This document shows positions 8,383-16,024 of a DNA stretch of 64,000 nt, piece after piece (position 1 is the first letter of the stretch; every line of letters begins with the position of its first letter). Location: the NCBI GenBank assembly GCA_029098505.1, contig JAQXOE010000010.1:1-64000 (forward strand), read 5' to 3'. The position numbers and the translations under genes were made by a program. Below the pieces are notes generated by a model. The model was not told the origin of the DNA, made no database searches, and was given only the letters and a program-made list of their open reading frames with translations. The stretch is from Bacteroidales bacterium. Its GTDB lineage: Bacteria > Bacteroidota > Bacteroidia > Bacteroidales > UBA932.

Positions 8383-9363
8383 ATGGATAAAAACGCTATT
8401 CTGGACTATCTGGGCGAAGACTGGCCCAGGATGCTTGGCCTGATTTCTTCTTCCCTGAGCAGTGATGTGAGCCTGTTGAACGATACCAATGCCTCCTTCC
8501 TGGAACACTCAGGCAAGAAACTCAGACCGCTTATTGCCCTTATTGTGGCCAAGACCTGTGGAAATGGTGAGTTGAATGAGGACAGTCTTCATTATGCTGC
8601 TGCGTCCGAACTGCTGCACAATGCCACTCTCCTGCACGATGATGTTGTCGATGGAAGTGAGACAAGGCGGGGAGTGCCTACAGTAGCCTCCCTATTAGGC
8701 GGAACGGCTTCGGTGCTGATAGGCGACTTCTGGCTTGCCAAGGCTGTGGAGACAATGTTTGCTACCGATACCGTGGATGGTAAGGTGGTGAAGGTGTTCA
8801 CGAAGACCCTGTCCGACCTGGCTGAGGGTGAGATGCTTCAGCTCCAGAAATCTGGCAATGGAGATACTTCGGAGGCCGATTATTTCCGTATCATCTATTC
8901 GAAGACGGCGTCGCTCTTTGAAGCGGCCTGTGTTTCGGCGGCTATTTCTGTCGGTTCTGCTCCTGCGATAATCGAGGCTGTGAGGGAGTATGCGGTGAAC
9001 ATAGGACTGGCCTTCCAGATTAAGGACGACATTCTGGACTATTCAGGAAATGATATAGGAAAACCAACTGGAGCCGATATAAAGGAACAGAAAATCACCT
9101 TGCCCCTGCTGGGAGCTCTCCACAGGCTTGATCCGGAAAAGGAGAAGACTGTCCGAAAGGCTGTCTGCGACATTGCCGAGCATCCAGAGCAGGCGGAAAG
9201 CGTGTTTGAACTGGTAAGGGAGTATGGTGGAGTGGAGTATGCCACGGAAAGGCTGCACGAGTGCTGCAATAAGGCGGTAAATGCCCTGAAAGTCTTCCCG
9301 GACTGCGAAGGCAAGAGTTATCTTGCTGATATAGCGGAGTTTATTGCCGATAGGAAAAATTGA
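8383..9363 (+). CDS. Long-chain polyprenyl diphosphate synthase
   Basis: The 326-residue trans-isoprenyl diphosphate synthase carries both Asp-rich motifs: first LLHDDVVDGSETRRG at about residues 82-96, second FQIKDDILDYSGND at about 210-223. It condenses isopentenyl diphosphate onto an allylic primer in the presence of Mg2+. The residues before the first motif (SELLHNATLLHDD) are small, which fits a long product such as the menaquinone side chain, though product length cannot be read reliably. Its TGA stop is 8 bp before the holB start, so the two are probably translated from one message. Confidence 0.92.
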   Translation: MDKNAILDYLGEDWPRMLGLISSSLSSDVSLLNDTNASFLEHSGKKLRPLIALIVAKTCGNGELNEDSLHYAAASELLHNATLLHDDVVDGSETRRGVPTVASLLGGTASVLIGDFWLAKAVETMFATDTVDGKVVKVFTKTLSDLAEGEMLQLQKSGNGDTSEADYFRIIYSKTASLFEAACVSAAISVGSAPAIIEAVREYAVNIGLAFQIKDDILDYSGNDIGKPTGADIKEQKITLPLLGALHRLDPEKEKTVRKAVCDIAEHPEQAESVFELVREYGGVEYATERLHECCNKAVNALKVFPDCEGKSYLADIAEFIADRKN

Positions 9364-9371
9364 CAAGGACG

Positions 9372-10457
9372 ATGATTTTCGATGATATCATAGGCAATGA
9401 GGATGTGAAGCGCGCTCTCACCGGAATGGTGGGCTCGGGCCGCATACCACACGCCCTGATGTTCTACGAAAATGACGGTTGCGGAGCCATTCAGTTTGCG
9501 CAGGCTTTTCTTGAGCTGCTGATGAGCTCTCAGAAAATCGGGAAAATGATACATCCCGATGTGAAATACATCTTTCCTGTTGCCAAGGGAAGCAAGGTTT
9601 CGACCGACAAACCTACTTCGGAAGCCTATCTTCCACTTTGGCGTGAGCTATACTCGGAGAATCCGTATTTCCTTGAAAATGAGATGAATGAAGCTTTCGG
9701 TATAGAAGGCAGATCATCCCTGATTGCAGTTGCCGAGGCCAAAACCGTGCTCGACCTCCTGTCGATGACGGCCCTCGAAAAGGGATATAGGGCTGCAGTC
9801 ATTTACCTCCCGGAGAAGATGAACCAGGAGACTGCCAACAGACTGCTCAAGTCGATTGAGGAGCCGCCGGAGCTGACCCAGCTAATCTTCATTACCCACG
9901 CTCCGGAAAAGGTATTGACCACCATCTCATCCCGTTGCCAGGGCATAAGGCTGCTTCCTTTGTCGAAGGACGAGGTGGCGAGGGTGCTGGTGGAGCGCTT
10001 CGGGAAGGACGCTGAAGCTGCTGCTGCGGCTGCGGAGGTCTCCGGGGGAAGTGTCGGACAAGCATTGTCCTGGCTCTCGATGACCGAGGATACAGACGAG
10101 GAGTTCAGAATCTTCCGGGAACTGATGTCTGCTCTCCTTTCGCGCAATCTCTCCGCGGCTCTGGATATTGCCGATACTCTCGGTGCAATAGGCTCAAGAG
10201 AGAAAGCGAAGGCCTTCTGCCGCTATGTCTCCGAGGCCTTGAGAAAGATTTTTATGCTTCAGCAAGGTTTGGAGGCCCTTTCCGGTGTCAGCGGGCGGGA
10301 AACGGAGATTTATTCGGATTATGCGAAGCGTTGCAAGAAAAGCTTCCCGCGTATGGCGCTTCCGTATCTGGACAGGGCGGTGATGCTGATTGACCGCAAT
10401 ATAAATATGAAGATTATGTTCTGCGACCTGATTGACAGGCTTTATGTACTGGTATGA
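9372..10457 (+). CDS. holB: DNA polymerase III delta-prime subunit
   Basis: The 361-residue clamp-loader subunit starts with MIFDDIIGNEDVKRALTGMVGSGRIPHALMF, the normal beginning of this family. The ATG at 9372, preceded by an AAGGA-like stretch, was therefore chosen over the TTG at 9360. Further features are NQETANRLLKSIEEPPELTQLIFITHAPEKVLTTISSRCQGIRL, with the SRC motif of the AAA+ clamp-loader group. The P-loop is degenerate (NDGCGAIQ), as expected for delta-prime, which does not hydrolyse ATP. Between residues ~60 and 110 is a Bacteroidetes-type insertion (FPVAKGSKVSTDKPTSEAYL). Confidence 0.93.
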   Translation: MIFDDIIGNEDVKRALTGMVGSGRIPHALMFYENDGCGAIQFAQAFLELLMSSQKIGKMIHPDVKYIFPVAKGSKVSTDKPTSEAYLPLWRELYSENPYFLENEMNEAFGIEGRSSLIAVAEAKTVLDLLSMTALEKGYRAAVIYLPEKMNQETANRLLKSIEEPPELTQLIFITHAPEKVLTTISSRCQGIRLLPLSKDEVARVLVERFGKDAEAAAAAAEVSGGSVGQALSWLSMTEDTDEEFRIFRELMSALLSRNLSAALDIADTLGAIGSREKAKAFCRYVSEALRKIFMLQQGLEALSGVSGRETEIYSDYAKRCKKSFPRMALPYLDRAVMLIDRNINMKIMFCDLIDRLYVLV

Positions 10458-10482
10458 TTGGAGAGCACAACAAGATGATACA

Positions 10483-11775
10483 ATGAACAACGAGAACTTT
10501 GAATCTAAATACTTCGACTGCAACCGGGGTTGTACGACGACCACCGACGAACAGAGCGGCGAGATTACGGTAAACTACCGTCAGGGCTGCTGCAAGTTGC
10601 AGGACTACAACGTGTTGGCTGGTATATTGCAGCCGGAGTTCCGCGACCTCTTCGAAGTGAGGTTCAAGAACACACGCAAAGGATTCTACACCAATGCCTC
10701 CGGCCAGAACGTCAAGGTCGGCGATTTGGTAATCGTGGAGGCTATTACCGGATATGACCTGGGAATCGTGACTCTTGAGGGACCTATTGTTGGCCGCCAG
10801 ATGAAGTCGCGCGGAGTCTCTCCGGACGGCGAATTCAAGAAAATCTACAGGAAAGCGCGTCAGGGCGACATTGCCAAATGGCAGGAGGCGATTGCCCGTG
10901 AACAGGACACGATGGTGAAAGCCCGCCGGATTGCGGCAGAAATGGGCTTGGAGATGAAAATCGGTGACGTCGAGTTCCAGGGGGACGGCTCCAAGGCCAT
11001 TTTCTACTACATTGCCGACGGACGTGTGGACTTCCGCCAGCTTATCAAGGTCTTCGCCGAGGAATTCCGTATCCGCATAGAAATGAAGCAGATAGGAGTG
11101 CGTCAGGAGGCCGGGCTCATAGGCGGCTTAGGCATCTGCGGCAGGGAACTTTGCTGTGCCAACTACATCACCAACTTCCAGTCCATCACCACCTCCGCGG
11201 CCCGATGCCAGGATCTCTCCCTGAACCCCCAGAAGCTTGCGGGACAATGCGGAAAACTGAAGTGCTGCCTGAATTACGAGGTGGCCACCTATCTCGATGC
11301 ACAGTCGCGCATCCCGCGTGTGACCGAGCCTCTCGAGTTTGAGGACGGACAGGCCTACCTGATGAAGACGGACATTCTCAGGGAAGTGATGTATTTCTCT
11401 TATGACAAATCCTCTATGGCGAAGCTGTATGCTCTTGATGCTGAGGAGGTAAGGGAAATTATCAAGATGAACCGCAACGGCATCAGGCCGGAATCGCTGC
11501 AGGATGAACCGGAGCCTCGTGCACCAGAATTCGTGACGGCGGTAGGTGACGACAGCATCACCCGTTTCGACAATCTCGAGCGCAAGAAGAACAAGCGCCG
11601 CCGTAAGGGCAATGCCGGAGCCGGCAATGACAGGCCTAAGCAGGAGCTCAAGTCCGAGCAGAAGGAGGAAGCAAGGCGCCCTGAAGGAGAGAACAGGGGT
11701 GGCAATAATGCCCACAATAACAGGAAGCAGCACAGGCCAAAGGCTCCAAAGGCCGCTCTGAAGAATGAACAGTAA
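10483..11775 (+). CDS. ricT: PSP1-domain protein (RicT/YaaT family)
   Basis: The 430-residue product follows holB directly. The start at 10483 (MNNENFESKYFDCNRGC) avoids a long overlap with holB. The PSP1 core spans about residues 30-300 and contains cysteine pairs typical of RicT: CGRELCCANY and GQCGKLKCCLNYE. In Bacillus the related protein helps form an Fe-S-bearing complex that affects RNase Y-dependent RNA processing; the role in Bacteroidetes is not established. The last 80 residues are a low-complexity basic tail (KKNKRRRKGNAGAGNDRPKQ), possibly RNA-binding. Its stop overlaps the gldH start (TAATG). Confidence 0.85.
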   Translation: MNNENFESKYFDCNRGCTTTTDEQSGEITVNYRQGCCKLQDYNVLAGILQPEFRDLFEVRFKNTRKGFYTNASGQNVKVGDLVIVEAITGYDLGIVTLEGPIVGRQMKSRGVSPDGEFKKIYRKARQGDIAKWQEAIAREQDTMVKARRIAAEMGLEMKIGDVEFQGDGSKAIFYYIADGRVDFRQLIKVFAEEFRIRIEMKQIGVRQEAGLIGGLGICGRELCCANYITNFQSITTSAARCQDLSLNPQKLAGQCGKLKCCLNYEVATYLDAQSRIPRVTEPLEFEDGQAYLMKTDILREVMYFSYDKSSMAKLYALDAEEVREIIKMNRNGIRPESLQDEPEPRAPEFVTAVGDDSITRFDNLERKKNKRRRKGNAGAGNDRPKQELKSEQKEEARRPEGENRGGNNAHNNRKQHRPKAPKAALKNEQ

Positions 11776-12260
11776 TGTCTGAGTGGCGTCACATATTGAT
11801 ATCCGCTCTGTTTGTGGCTGTTGCTTTTTCGTTGTTCTCCTGCTCCGAACCTCAGTCATATGAGGAATTCGTGCGTACGGGCAGCAAGGATGAGGATGGA
11901 TTGTACCGCTTTACCCTCAATATGAGTGACAGTCTCGCCGTTTACGACCTCAGCTTCTACTCGCGAATAGAGTGCGGCAATGGCAAGTTGGCGGAATTGC
12001 GGGACTTTCCTCTCGACATCACGCTGCAGTCCCCGAGCGGCAGGAAATATTGGGAAAAGGTTTACTTCCCAGTACATCAGAGCTCAAAAGGCTCAAACTT
12101 CTACTCGCATCAATACATATTGCCCTACCGCAGCGGCATTATACCTGACGAGGCGGGGGAATGGGAACTGGCGGTGCGCATTGATGCGGACGGCCATATT
12201 CCGGGCTTCAGGGGCCTGGGTGTGATATTGGAAAAGAAAGGATGGGACACAAAAAACTAA
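11775..12260 (+). CDS. gldH: GldH-family lipoprotein
   Basis: The 161-residue lipoprotein has a lipobox at FSLFSC (Cys about residue 23). The sequence FTLNMSDSLAVYDLSFYSRIE...FPLDITLQSPSGRKYWEKVYFP...PYRSGIIPDEAGEWELAVRI matches the GldH family. In gliding Flavobacterium GldH is needed for motility; related proteins also occur in non-gliding Bacteroidales, where the role is unclear. The start codon shares a base with the ricT stop, and the gene overlaps trmB by 19 bp, which points to translational coupling. The order ricT-gldH is common in this order, which supports the call. Confidence 0.85.
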   Translation: MSEWRHILISALFVAVAFSLFSCSEPQSYEEFVRTGSKDEDGLYRFTLNMSDSLAVYDLSFYSRIECGNGKLAELRDFPLDITLQSPSGRKYWEKVYFPVHQSSKGSNFYSHQYILPYRSGIIPDEAGEWELAVRIDADGHIPGFRGLGVILEKKGWDTKN

Positions 12261-13129
12261 AGAAATTCGCTGAGAACGAGACCTTCAAATGTCTCCTTCA
12301 GCCGTCTGCGGAGGAATTGCTCGCGGACGGATATTTCAATTTGCGCGACCACGAAATCAAGGGACGCTGGAATGAGCTGATGTTTGAAAAGGACCAGCCC
12401 ATCATACTTGAGCTTGGCTGTGGCAAGGGGGAGTACACCATTGACCTGGCACGCCGCAATCCCCAGTTCAACTACATCGGCGTCGATATCAAGGGAGCCC
12501 GTTTGTGGAAGGGAGCGAAATATGCCAGCGAGAATGCTATGGGCAATGTCGCCTTCCTGCGCACCCGCATCGAGTTCATCACCGCCTTTTTTGCAGAAAA
12601 TGAAATCTCGGAAATCTGGCTCACCTTCTCCGACCCCCAGATGCGCAGCGAGAACAGCCGTTTGACCTCTCCTCTCTTCCTCGAACGCTACCACTCCTTC
12701 CTCAAACCAGGAGGCCTGGTGCACCTGAAGACCGACAGCCGCTTCCTTTATGAATACTCTCACGCGGTGGCAATCCAGAACCGCCTCGAAATAATTGCCT
12801 CGACCAAAGACCTTTATGCCACCTCTTCGGAGCAATTGACCGGTGCCTGCGGACAGGGAGCGAAGCTCCCGGAAGATACAGTGAACGCTCTTTATGAGGT
12901 GCAGACTTTCTACGAGAAGCTCTTCCTCGAGCAGGGATACAAGATAACATATCTGTCTTTTGTCATTGACCACGAAGGCCGCTTCGAGCATCCGGAAGGC
13001 TTTGACGAGGAGTATTGGCGTTCGGTGGAGGGCCCGCGCCAGATTTTCGGACACGATACAGCCGAGACCCGCCGCCAGAAACTGGCAGCAAAGGAAAAAC
13101 AAGGAAATTATGCCGAAAGCAAAAAGTAG
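12242..13129 (+). CDS. trmB: tRNA (guanine-N7-)-methyltransferase
   Basis: The 295-residue class I SAM-dependent methyltransferase has the TrmB signatures: SAM-binding ILELGCGKGEYTIDLARRNPQFNYIGVDIKG (residues ~58-88), the catalytic region EIWLTFSDPQ at about 120-129 and LKPGGLVHLKTDS at about 150-162. It makes m7G46 in tRNA. The C-terminus is longer than in E. coli (HEGRFEHPEGFDEEYWRSVEGPRQIFGHDTAETRRQK), as often seen in Bacteroidetes. It overlaps gldH by 19 bp and smpB by 20 bp, so the three are translated as a linked unit. Confidence 0.93.
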   Translation: MGHKKLKKFAENETFKCLLQPSAEELLADGYFNLRDHEIKGRWNELMFEKDQPIILELGCGKGEYTIDLARRNPQFNYIGVDIKGARLWKGAKYASENAMGNVAFLRTRIEFITAFFAENEISEIWLTFSDPQMRSENSRLTSPLFLERYHSFLKPGGLVHLKTDSRFLYEYSHAVAIQNRLEIIASTKDLYATSSEQLTGACGQGAKLPEDTVNALYEVQTFYEKLFLEQGYKITYLSFVIDHEGRFEHPEGFDEEYWRSVEGPRQIFGHDTAETRRQKLAAKEKQGNYAESKK

Positions 13130-13559
13130 AATACAAATCAACAACCGCAGGGCTTCGTTCGATTACGAGTTCCTGGAGACCTACGATGCCGGAATAGTGC
13201 TCGTGGGTTCGGAAATCAAATCCCTGCGTATGGGCAAGGCCTCATTGGCAGACGCTTTCTGCTATTTCGTCAATGGGGAGCTCTATGTGAAGGGGATGAA
13301 TATCTCCACCTATTTCTGGAGTTCCTGGAACGGTCACGAGCCGGCGAGGGACAGGAAACTGCTGCTTACCAAAAGGGAGCTCAGGCATCTCCAGCAGTCG
13401 GTGAAACTGAAGGGACTCACCATCGTCGCCATCCGCGCATACATTGCGGACAATGGCTATGCGAAGCTGAAGATAGCCCTAGCCAAGGGAAAGAAGGAAT
13501 ACGATAAGCGACAGTCCATCAAGGAGAAGGATATGCGCCGCGAGCTTGACCGCGGCTAA
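13110..13559 (+). CDS. smpB: SsrA-binding protein SmpB
   Basis: The true start is the ATG at 13110 (MPKAKSRIQINNRRASFDYEF), well inside the 199-residue track ORF, and gives a normal 149-residue SmpB. The OB-fold core is seen in YDAGIVLVGSEIKSLRMGKASLADAFCYFVNGELYVKGMNIS, and the basic tail KGKKEYDKRQSIKEKDMRRELDR is the part that enters the ribosomal A site. SmpB delivers tmRNA to stalled ribosomes. An AAGGA-like sequence precedes the start. The tmRNA gene itself is not visible in this window. Confidence 0.95.
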   Translation: MPKAKSRIQINNRRASFDYEFLETYDAGIVLVGSEIKSLRMGKASLADAFCYFVNGELYVKGMNISTYFWSSWNGHEPARDRKLLLTKRELRHLQQSVKLKGLTIVAIRAYIADNGYAKLKIALAKGKKEYDKRQSIKEKDMRRELDRG

Positions 13560-13571
13560 AGTGATATTGCA

Positions 13572-14375
13572 ATGCCGAAAGTGAGAATTCCTATTGCGGC
13601 TGAATTGCCGCAGCCTGAAGTGATTGACGTTGAGGCTGTTGTCCGGGATTATCGGGAGGGTCTCATCGACCTGGTGTGCGTTCTCGGCCCTACGGCATCG
13701 GGAAAGACCAGATATGCTGTGGAGTTCGCGCGCAGGATTAATGCCCTGATGGGGGCATCGGTAGCGGAGATCATTTCTGCGGATTCGCGCCAGGTCTACA
13801 GGGGGATGGATATCGGCACCGGCAAGGATATCTGCGAATACGGGGAGATTCCATACCATATGATAGATATACAGCCGGCCGGTGCGAAGTACAATGTCTA
13901 TGAGTATCAGAAGGATTTTGTGAAAGTGTACCGCGACATACTCTCGCGTGGGGCTTTCCCGATACTCTGCGGCGGTACCGGCCTTTATATCGAGGCTGCG
14001 ACTTGCGGCTATGATTTCAACAAGGAGAATCCGAGCGTAAATCCTGTCGAGCTTCCGCATAAGTGCTTCTATATAGGCACTTTAGTAGATAGGGATACCC
14101 GCAATGCCCGCATAGATGCCCGCCTTAGGGCCCGTCTTGAGGAGGGCCTGGTAGAGGAGGTGAAGGGGCTTCTGGACAGCGGCATCAGCTCCGAGGACCT
14201 CATCTATTACGGCCTGGAGTACAAGTTCGTGACCCAGCACGTGCTCGGAATCTTGAGCTATGATGAGCTCTTCACCCTTCTTTCGAACGCCATTCACCAG
14301 TTTGCCAAAAGACAAATGACCTGGTTCCGAGGAATGGAACGCGATGGCGTCGTCATTCACTGGACCCAGGTCTGA
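13572..14375 (+). CDS. miaA: tRNA dimethylallyltransferase, short form
   Basis: The product carries the P-loop GPTASGKT (residues 39-46), the substrate motif EIISADSRQVYRGMDIGTGK and the ILCGGTGLYIEAA segment, all MiaA hallmarks. It transfers dimethylallyl to A37 of tRNAs reading codons that start with U. At 267 residues it is shorter than the usual ~300-320: the middle insertion domain between GGTGLY and the C-terminal QFAKRQMTWFR helix is reduced. There is also an unusual N-terminal extension of about 30 residues before the first strand. All catalytic motifs remain, so it is probably functional. It lies 12 bp after smpB and converges with metK. Confidence 0.88.
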   Translation: MPKVRIPIAAELPQPEVIDVEAVVRDYREGLIDLVCVLGPTASGKTRYAVEFARRINALMGASVAEIISADSRQVYRGMDIGTGKDICEYGEIPYHMIDIQPAGAKYNVYEYQKDFVKVYRDILSRGAFPILCGGTGLYIEAATCGYDFNKENPSVNPVELPHKCFYIGTLVDRDTRNARIDARLRARLEEGLVEEVKGLLDSGISSEDLIYYGLEYKFVTQHVLGILSYDELFTLLSNAIHQFAKRQMTWFRGMERDGVVIHWTQV

Positions 14376-14413
14376 TGATTCAATATTTCTTGTAGCCTTG
14401 CCGGCTATAATAA

Positions 14414-15733
14414 TCAGAGGGAGAAGGCTTCGCGTATAGCATCCACTGCATCAAGTTTCTCCCAAGCGAAGAATTCAACTTCGCGCTGCACTTCCTGTCC
14501 GTCACGTATAAGAGTGAGTGTCTTGGTATAAGGCTTCTTTCCGAAGTGGCCGTAGGCTGCAGTGGCCCTGAAAATAGGATTCTTGAGGCCGAACTTGCTG
14601 ATAATCGATGCCGGACGCAGGTCGAACAGGTCCTTGACCTTGGCAGCGATGTATGCGTCGGTCGCTTCACCCCTTTTGTCTGAGATGCCATTGGTCGAAG
14701 GAGCGCTTACGTGGGCTGAACCGTAGGTGTCCACAAAGACGCTGACTGGCTCAGGCACTCCAATGGCGTACGCCACCTGAACGAGACATTCGTCAGCAAC
14801 GCCTGCCGCTACGAGATTCTTGGCAATGTAGCGGGCCGCATAAGCCGCGCTCCTGTCCACTTTTGAAGGGTCTTTTCCCGAAAATGCACCACCGCCGTGG
14901 GCACCTCTTCCACCGTAGGTGTCGACGATGATTTTTCTTCCGGTAAGGCCGGTGTCGCCCGCAGGTCCTCCGATGACGAACTTGCCGGTAGGGTTGACGT
15001 GGAGGATGAAATTGCCATCAAAAAGCTTGGCAGTCTTCTCCGGGAGGGAGGCTATCAGTCTCGGTATCACGATATTGCGTACGTCGTTCTCGATTCTGGC
15101 GCGCATTGCCTCATCCGTATCGAACTCATCGTGCTGGGTGCTCAGGACTATGGTGTGCACTCTCAGAGGCTGGTGTCTTCCCGAAAATTCGATGGTGAAC
15201 TGGGATTTCGAGTCCGGGCGGAGGTAAGGCATCAGCTCCGGCTCATTGTGCCTGATGTCAGCGAGTATCATCAGGATTCTGTGCGAGAGTGAGAGGGCGA
15301 GAGGCATATACTCGTCCGTATCGGTGCAGGCATAGCCGAACATCATTCCCTGGTCTCCGGCTCCTTGGGCATCGACGCTGTCATTGCTCTTCTCGGCCGT
15401 TATGGCGCGGGTCACTCCTCTGTTGATGTCCTCGCTCTGGCCGTGGATGCGGTTGATGATCTCGCAGGAAGCGGCATCGAAACCGTACTCCTTCCTGTTG
15501 TAACCGATATTGTCAATGACCTCACGTATGGTCTGCTCTACATCGATGTTAGAGCATATTGAGCTGGTCTCTCCTCCTACCAGCACAAGGTCTGTGGTGC
15601 AGAATGTCTCGCAAGCTACCTTCGCGTCAGGGTCCTGGCGGAGGTAGGAGTCGAGTATGGCGTCCGATATCTGGTCCGCTACTTTGTCCGGGTGTCCTTC
15701 TGACACCGATTCACTGGTGAATAAGTAATTCAT
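14414..15733 (-). CDS. metK: S-adenosylmethionine synthetase
   Basis: The 439-residue enzyme makes SAM from methionine and ATP. Visible signatures are LFTSESVSEGHPDKVADQISDAILD at the start, GAGDQGMMFGYAC at about residue 125 and the P-loop-like GGGAFSGKDPSKVDRSAAY. The ATG at 15733 fits the family start (MNYLFTSES) better than the TTG at 15745. It is longer than E. coli MetK (384 residues) because of inserts typical of this phylum. It is the only minus-strand gene in this part of the window and has its own promoter and a roughly 140-base structured leader that resembles a SAM-sensing riboswitch. Confidence 0.96.
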   Translation of the reverse strand: MNYLFTSESVSEGHPDKVADQISDAILDSYLRQDPDAKVACETFCTTDLVLVGGETSSICSNIDVEQTIREVIDNIGYNRKEYGFDAASCEIINRIHGQSEDINRGVTRAITAEKSNDSVDAQGAGDQGMMFGYACTDTDEYMPLALSLSHRILMILADIRHNEPELMPYLRPDSKSQFTIEFSGRHQPLRVHTIVLSTQHDEFDTDEAMRARIENDVRNIVIPRLIASLPEKTAKLFDGNFILHVNPTGKFVIGGPAGDTGLTGRKIIVDTYGGRGAHGGGAFSGKDPSKVDRSAAYAARYIAKNLVAAGVADECLVQVAYAIGVPEPVSVFVDTYGSAHVSAPSTNGISDKRGEATDAYIAAKVKDLFDLRPASIISKFGLKNPIFRATAAYGHFGKKPYTKTLTLIRDGQEVQREVEFFAWEKLDAVDAIREAFSL

Positions 15734-15753
15734 TGTTTTGATCAAAAATAAAA

Positions 15754-15779
15754 AAACTCCTGCATGAAATGCGGAGTTT
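15754..15779 (-). terminator. Leader terminator (attenuator) upstream of metK
   Basis: On the minus strand AAACTCC-GCAT, loop TTC, ATGC-A-GGAGTTT forms an 11-bp stem with one bulged base and runs straight into TTTTTATTTTT. It lies between the metK promoter and the metK start, so it would stop transcription early unless an upstream RNA structure competes. This placement is what is expected of a riboswitch expression platform. Confidence 0.75.
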
Positions 15780-15815
15780 ACCTGAAGCTTCTATATAGCG
15801 TCAAAAATTCTGTAT

Positions 15816-15865
15816 GGATTTTTTAGCATTTTTTAAAGTGGTTGCAAGCAGGCAAATCTTTCCAC
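15816..15865 (-). ncRNA. SAM-II-like riboswitch aptamer candidate
   Basis: Read on the minus strand, the leader has GTGG, then AAAGATTT, CCTGC, TTGCAA, CCAC, an A/T-rich 10-base link and GCTAAAAAA. Order and spacing match the SAM-II (metA motif, SAM_alpha) consensus: a short P1 stem, the GAUUU loop, UUGCAA, the P1 3' strand, then GCUAAAAA that forms the pseudoknot. The loop is 20 bases here against 19 in the structurally known SAM-II example. It lies downstream of a good promoter and upstream of a terminator and of metK. One expected feature is weak: the usual GG after GCUAAAAA is not present. The assignment is from memory of the consensus. Confidence 0.6.
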
Positions 15866-15881
15866 ATTCTCATTGTGACTG

Positions 15882-15913
15882 CAAAGATACTCTCTTTTTC
15901 CCTATACTCCAAA
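15882..15913 (-). promoter_or_regulatory. metK promoter
   Basis: On the minus strand TTTG (15913-15910), 20 bases, TATCTTTG (15889-15882). This matches the Bacteroidetes -33/-7 consensus and puts the transcription start near 15875, leaving a leader of about 140 bases that holds the aptamer and attenuator. Confidence 0.75.
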
Positions 15914-15984
15914 AGGAATGTTAAAATTTTGTTAAATGCTGATAACTAAATCGTTGTAGTTTTCCGTACCAGCATTTTTTGCTA

Positions 15985-15992
15985 TATATTTG
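15985..15992 (+). promoter_or_regulatory. -7 box upstream of the first Oar-like receptor gene
   Basis: TATATTTG matches TAnnTTTG and is 32 bases before the ATG. The expected -33 region has only TTTCC, so the promoter is less certain than those with both boxes. Confidence 0.5.
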
Positions 15993-16024
15993 TTTTTGAA
16001 ACAAGCAATTTAATTGGTTTTCTT

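Noticed and set aside
11128-11859. 243-residue minus-strand ORF
   Set aside because: It is antisense to ricT and has no start context or known domain.
12257-13144. 295-residue minus-strand ORF
   Set aside because: It is the exact shadow of trmB, which has all family motifs.
14376-14413. Bidirectional terminator between miaA and metK
   Set aside because: Only a 5-bp stem TAGCC/GGCTA without a T run on either side; too weak to call.
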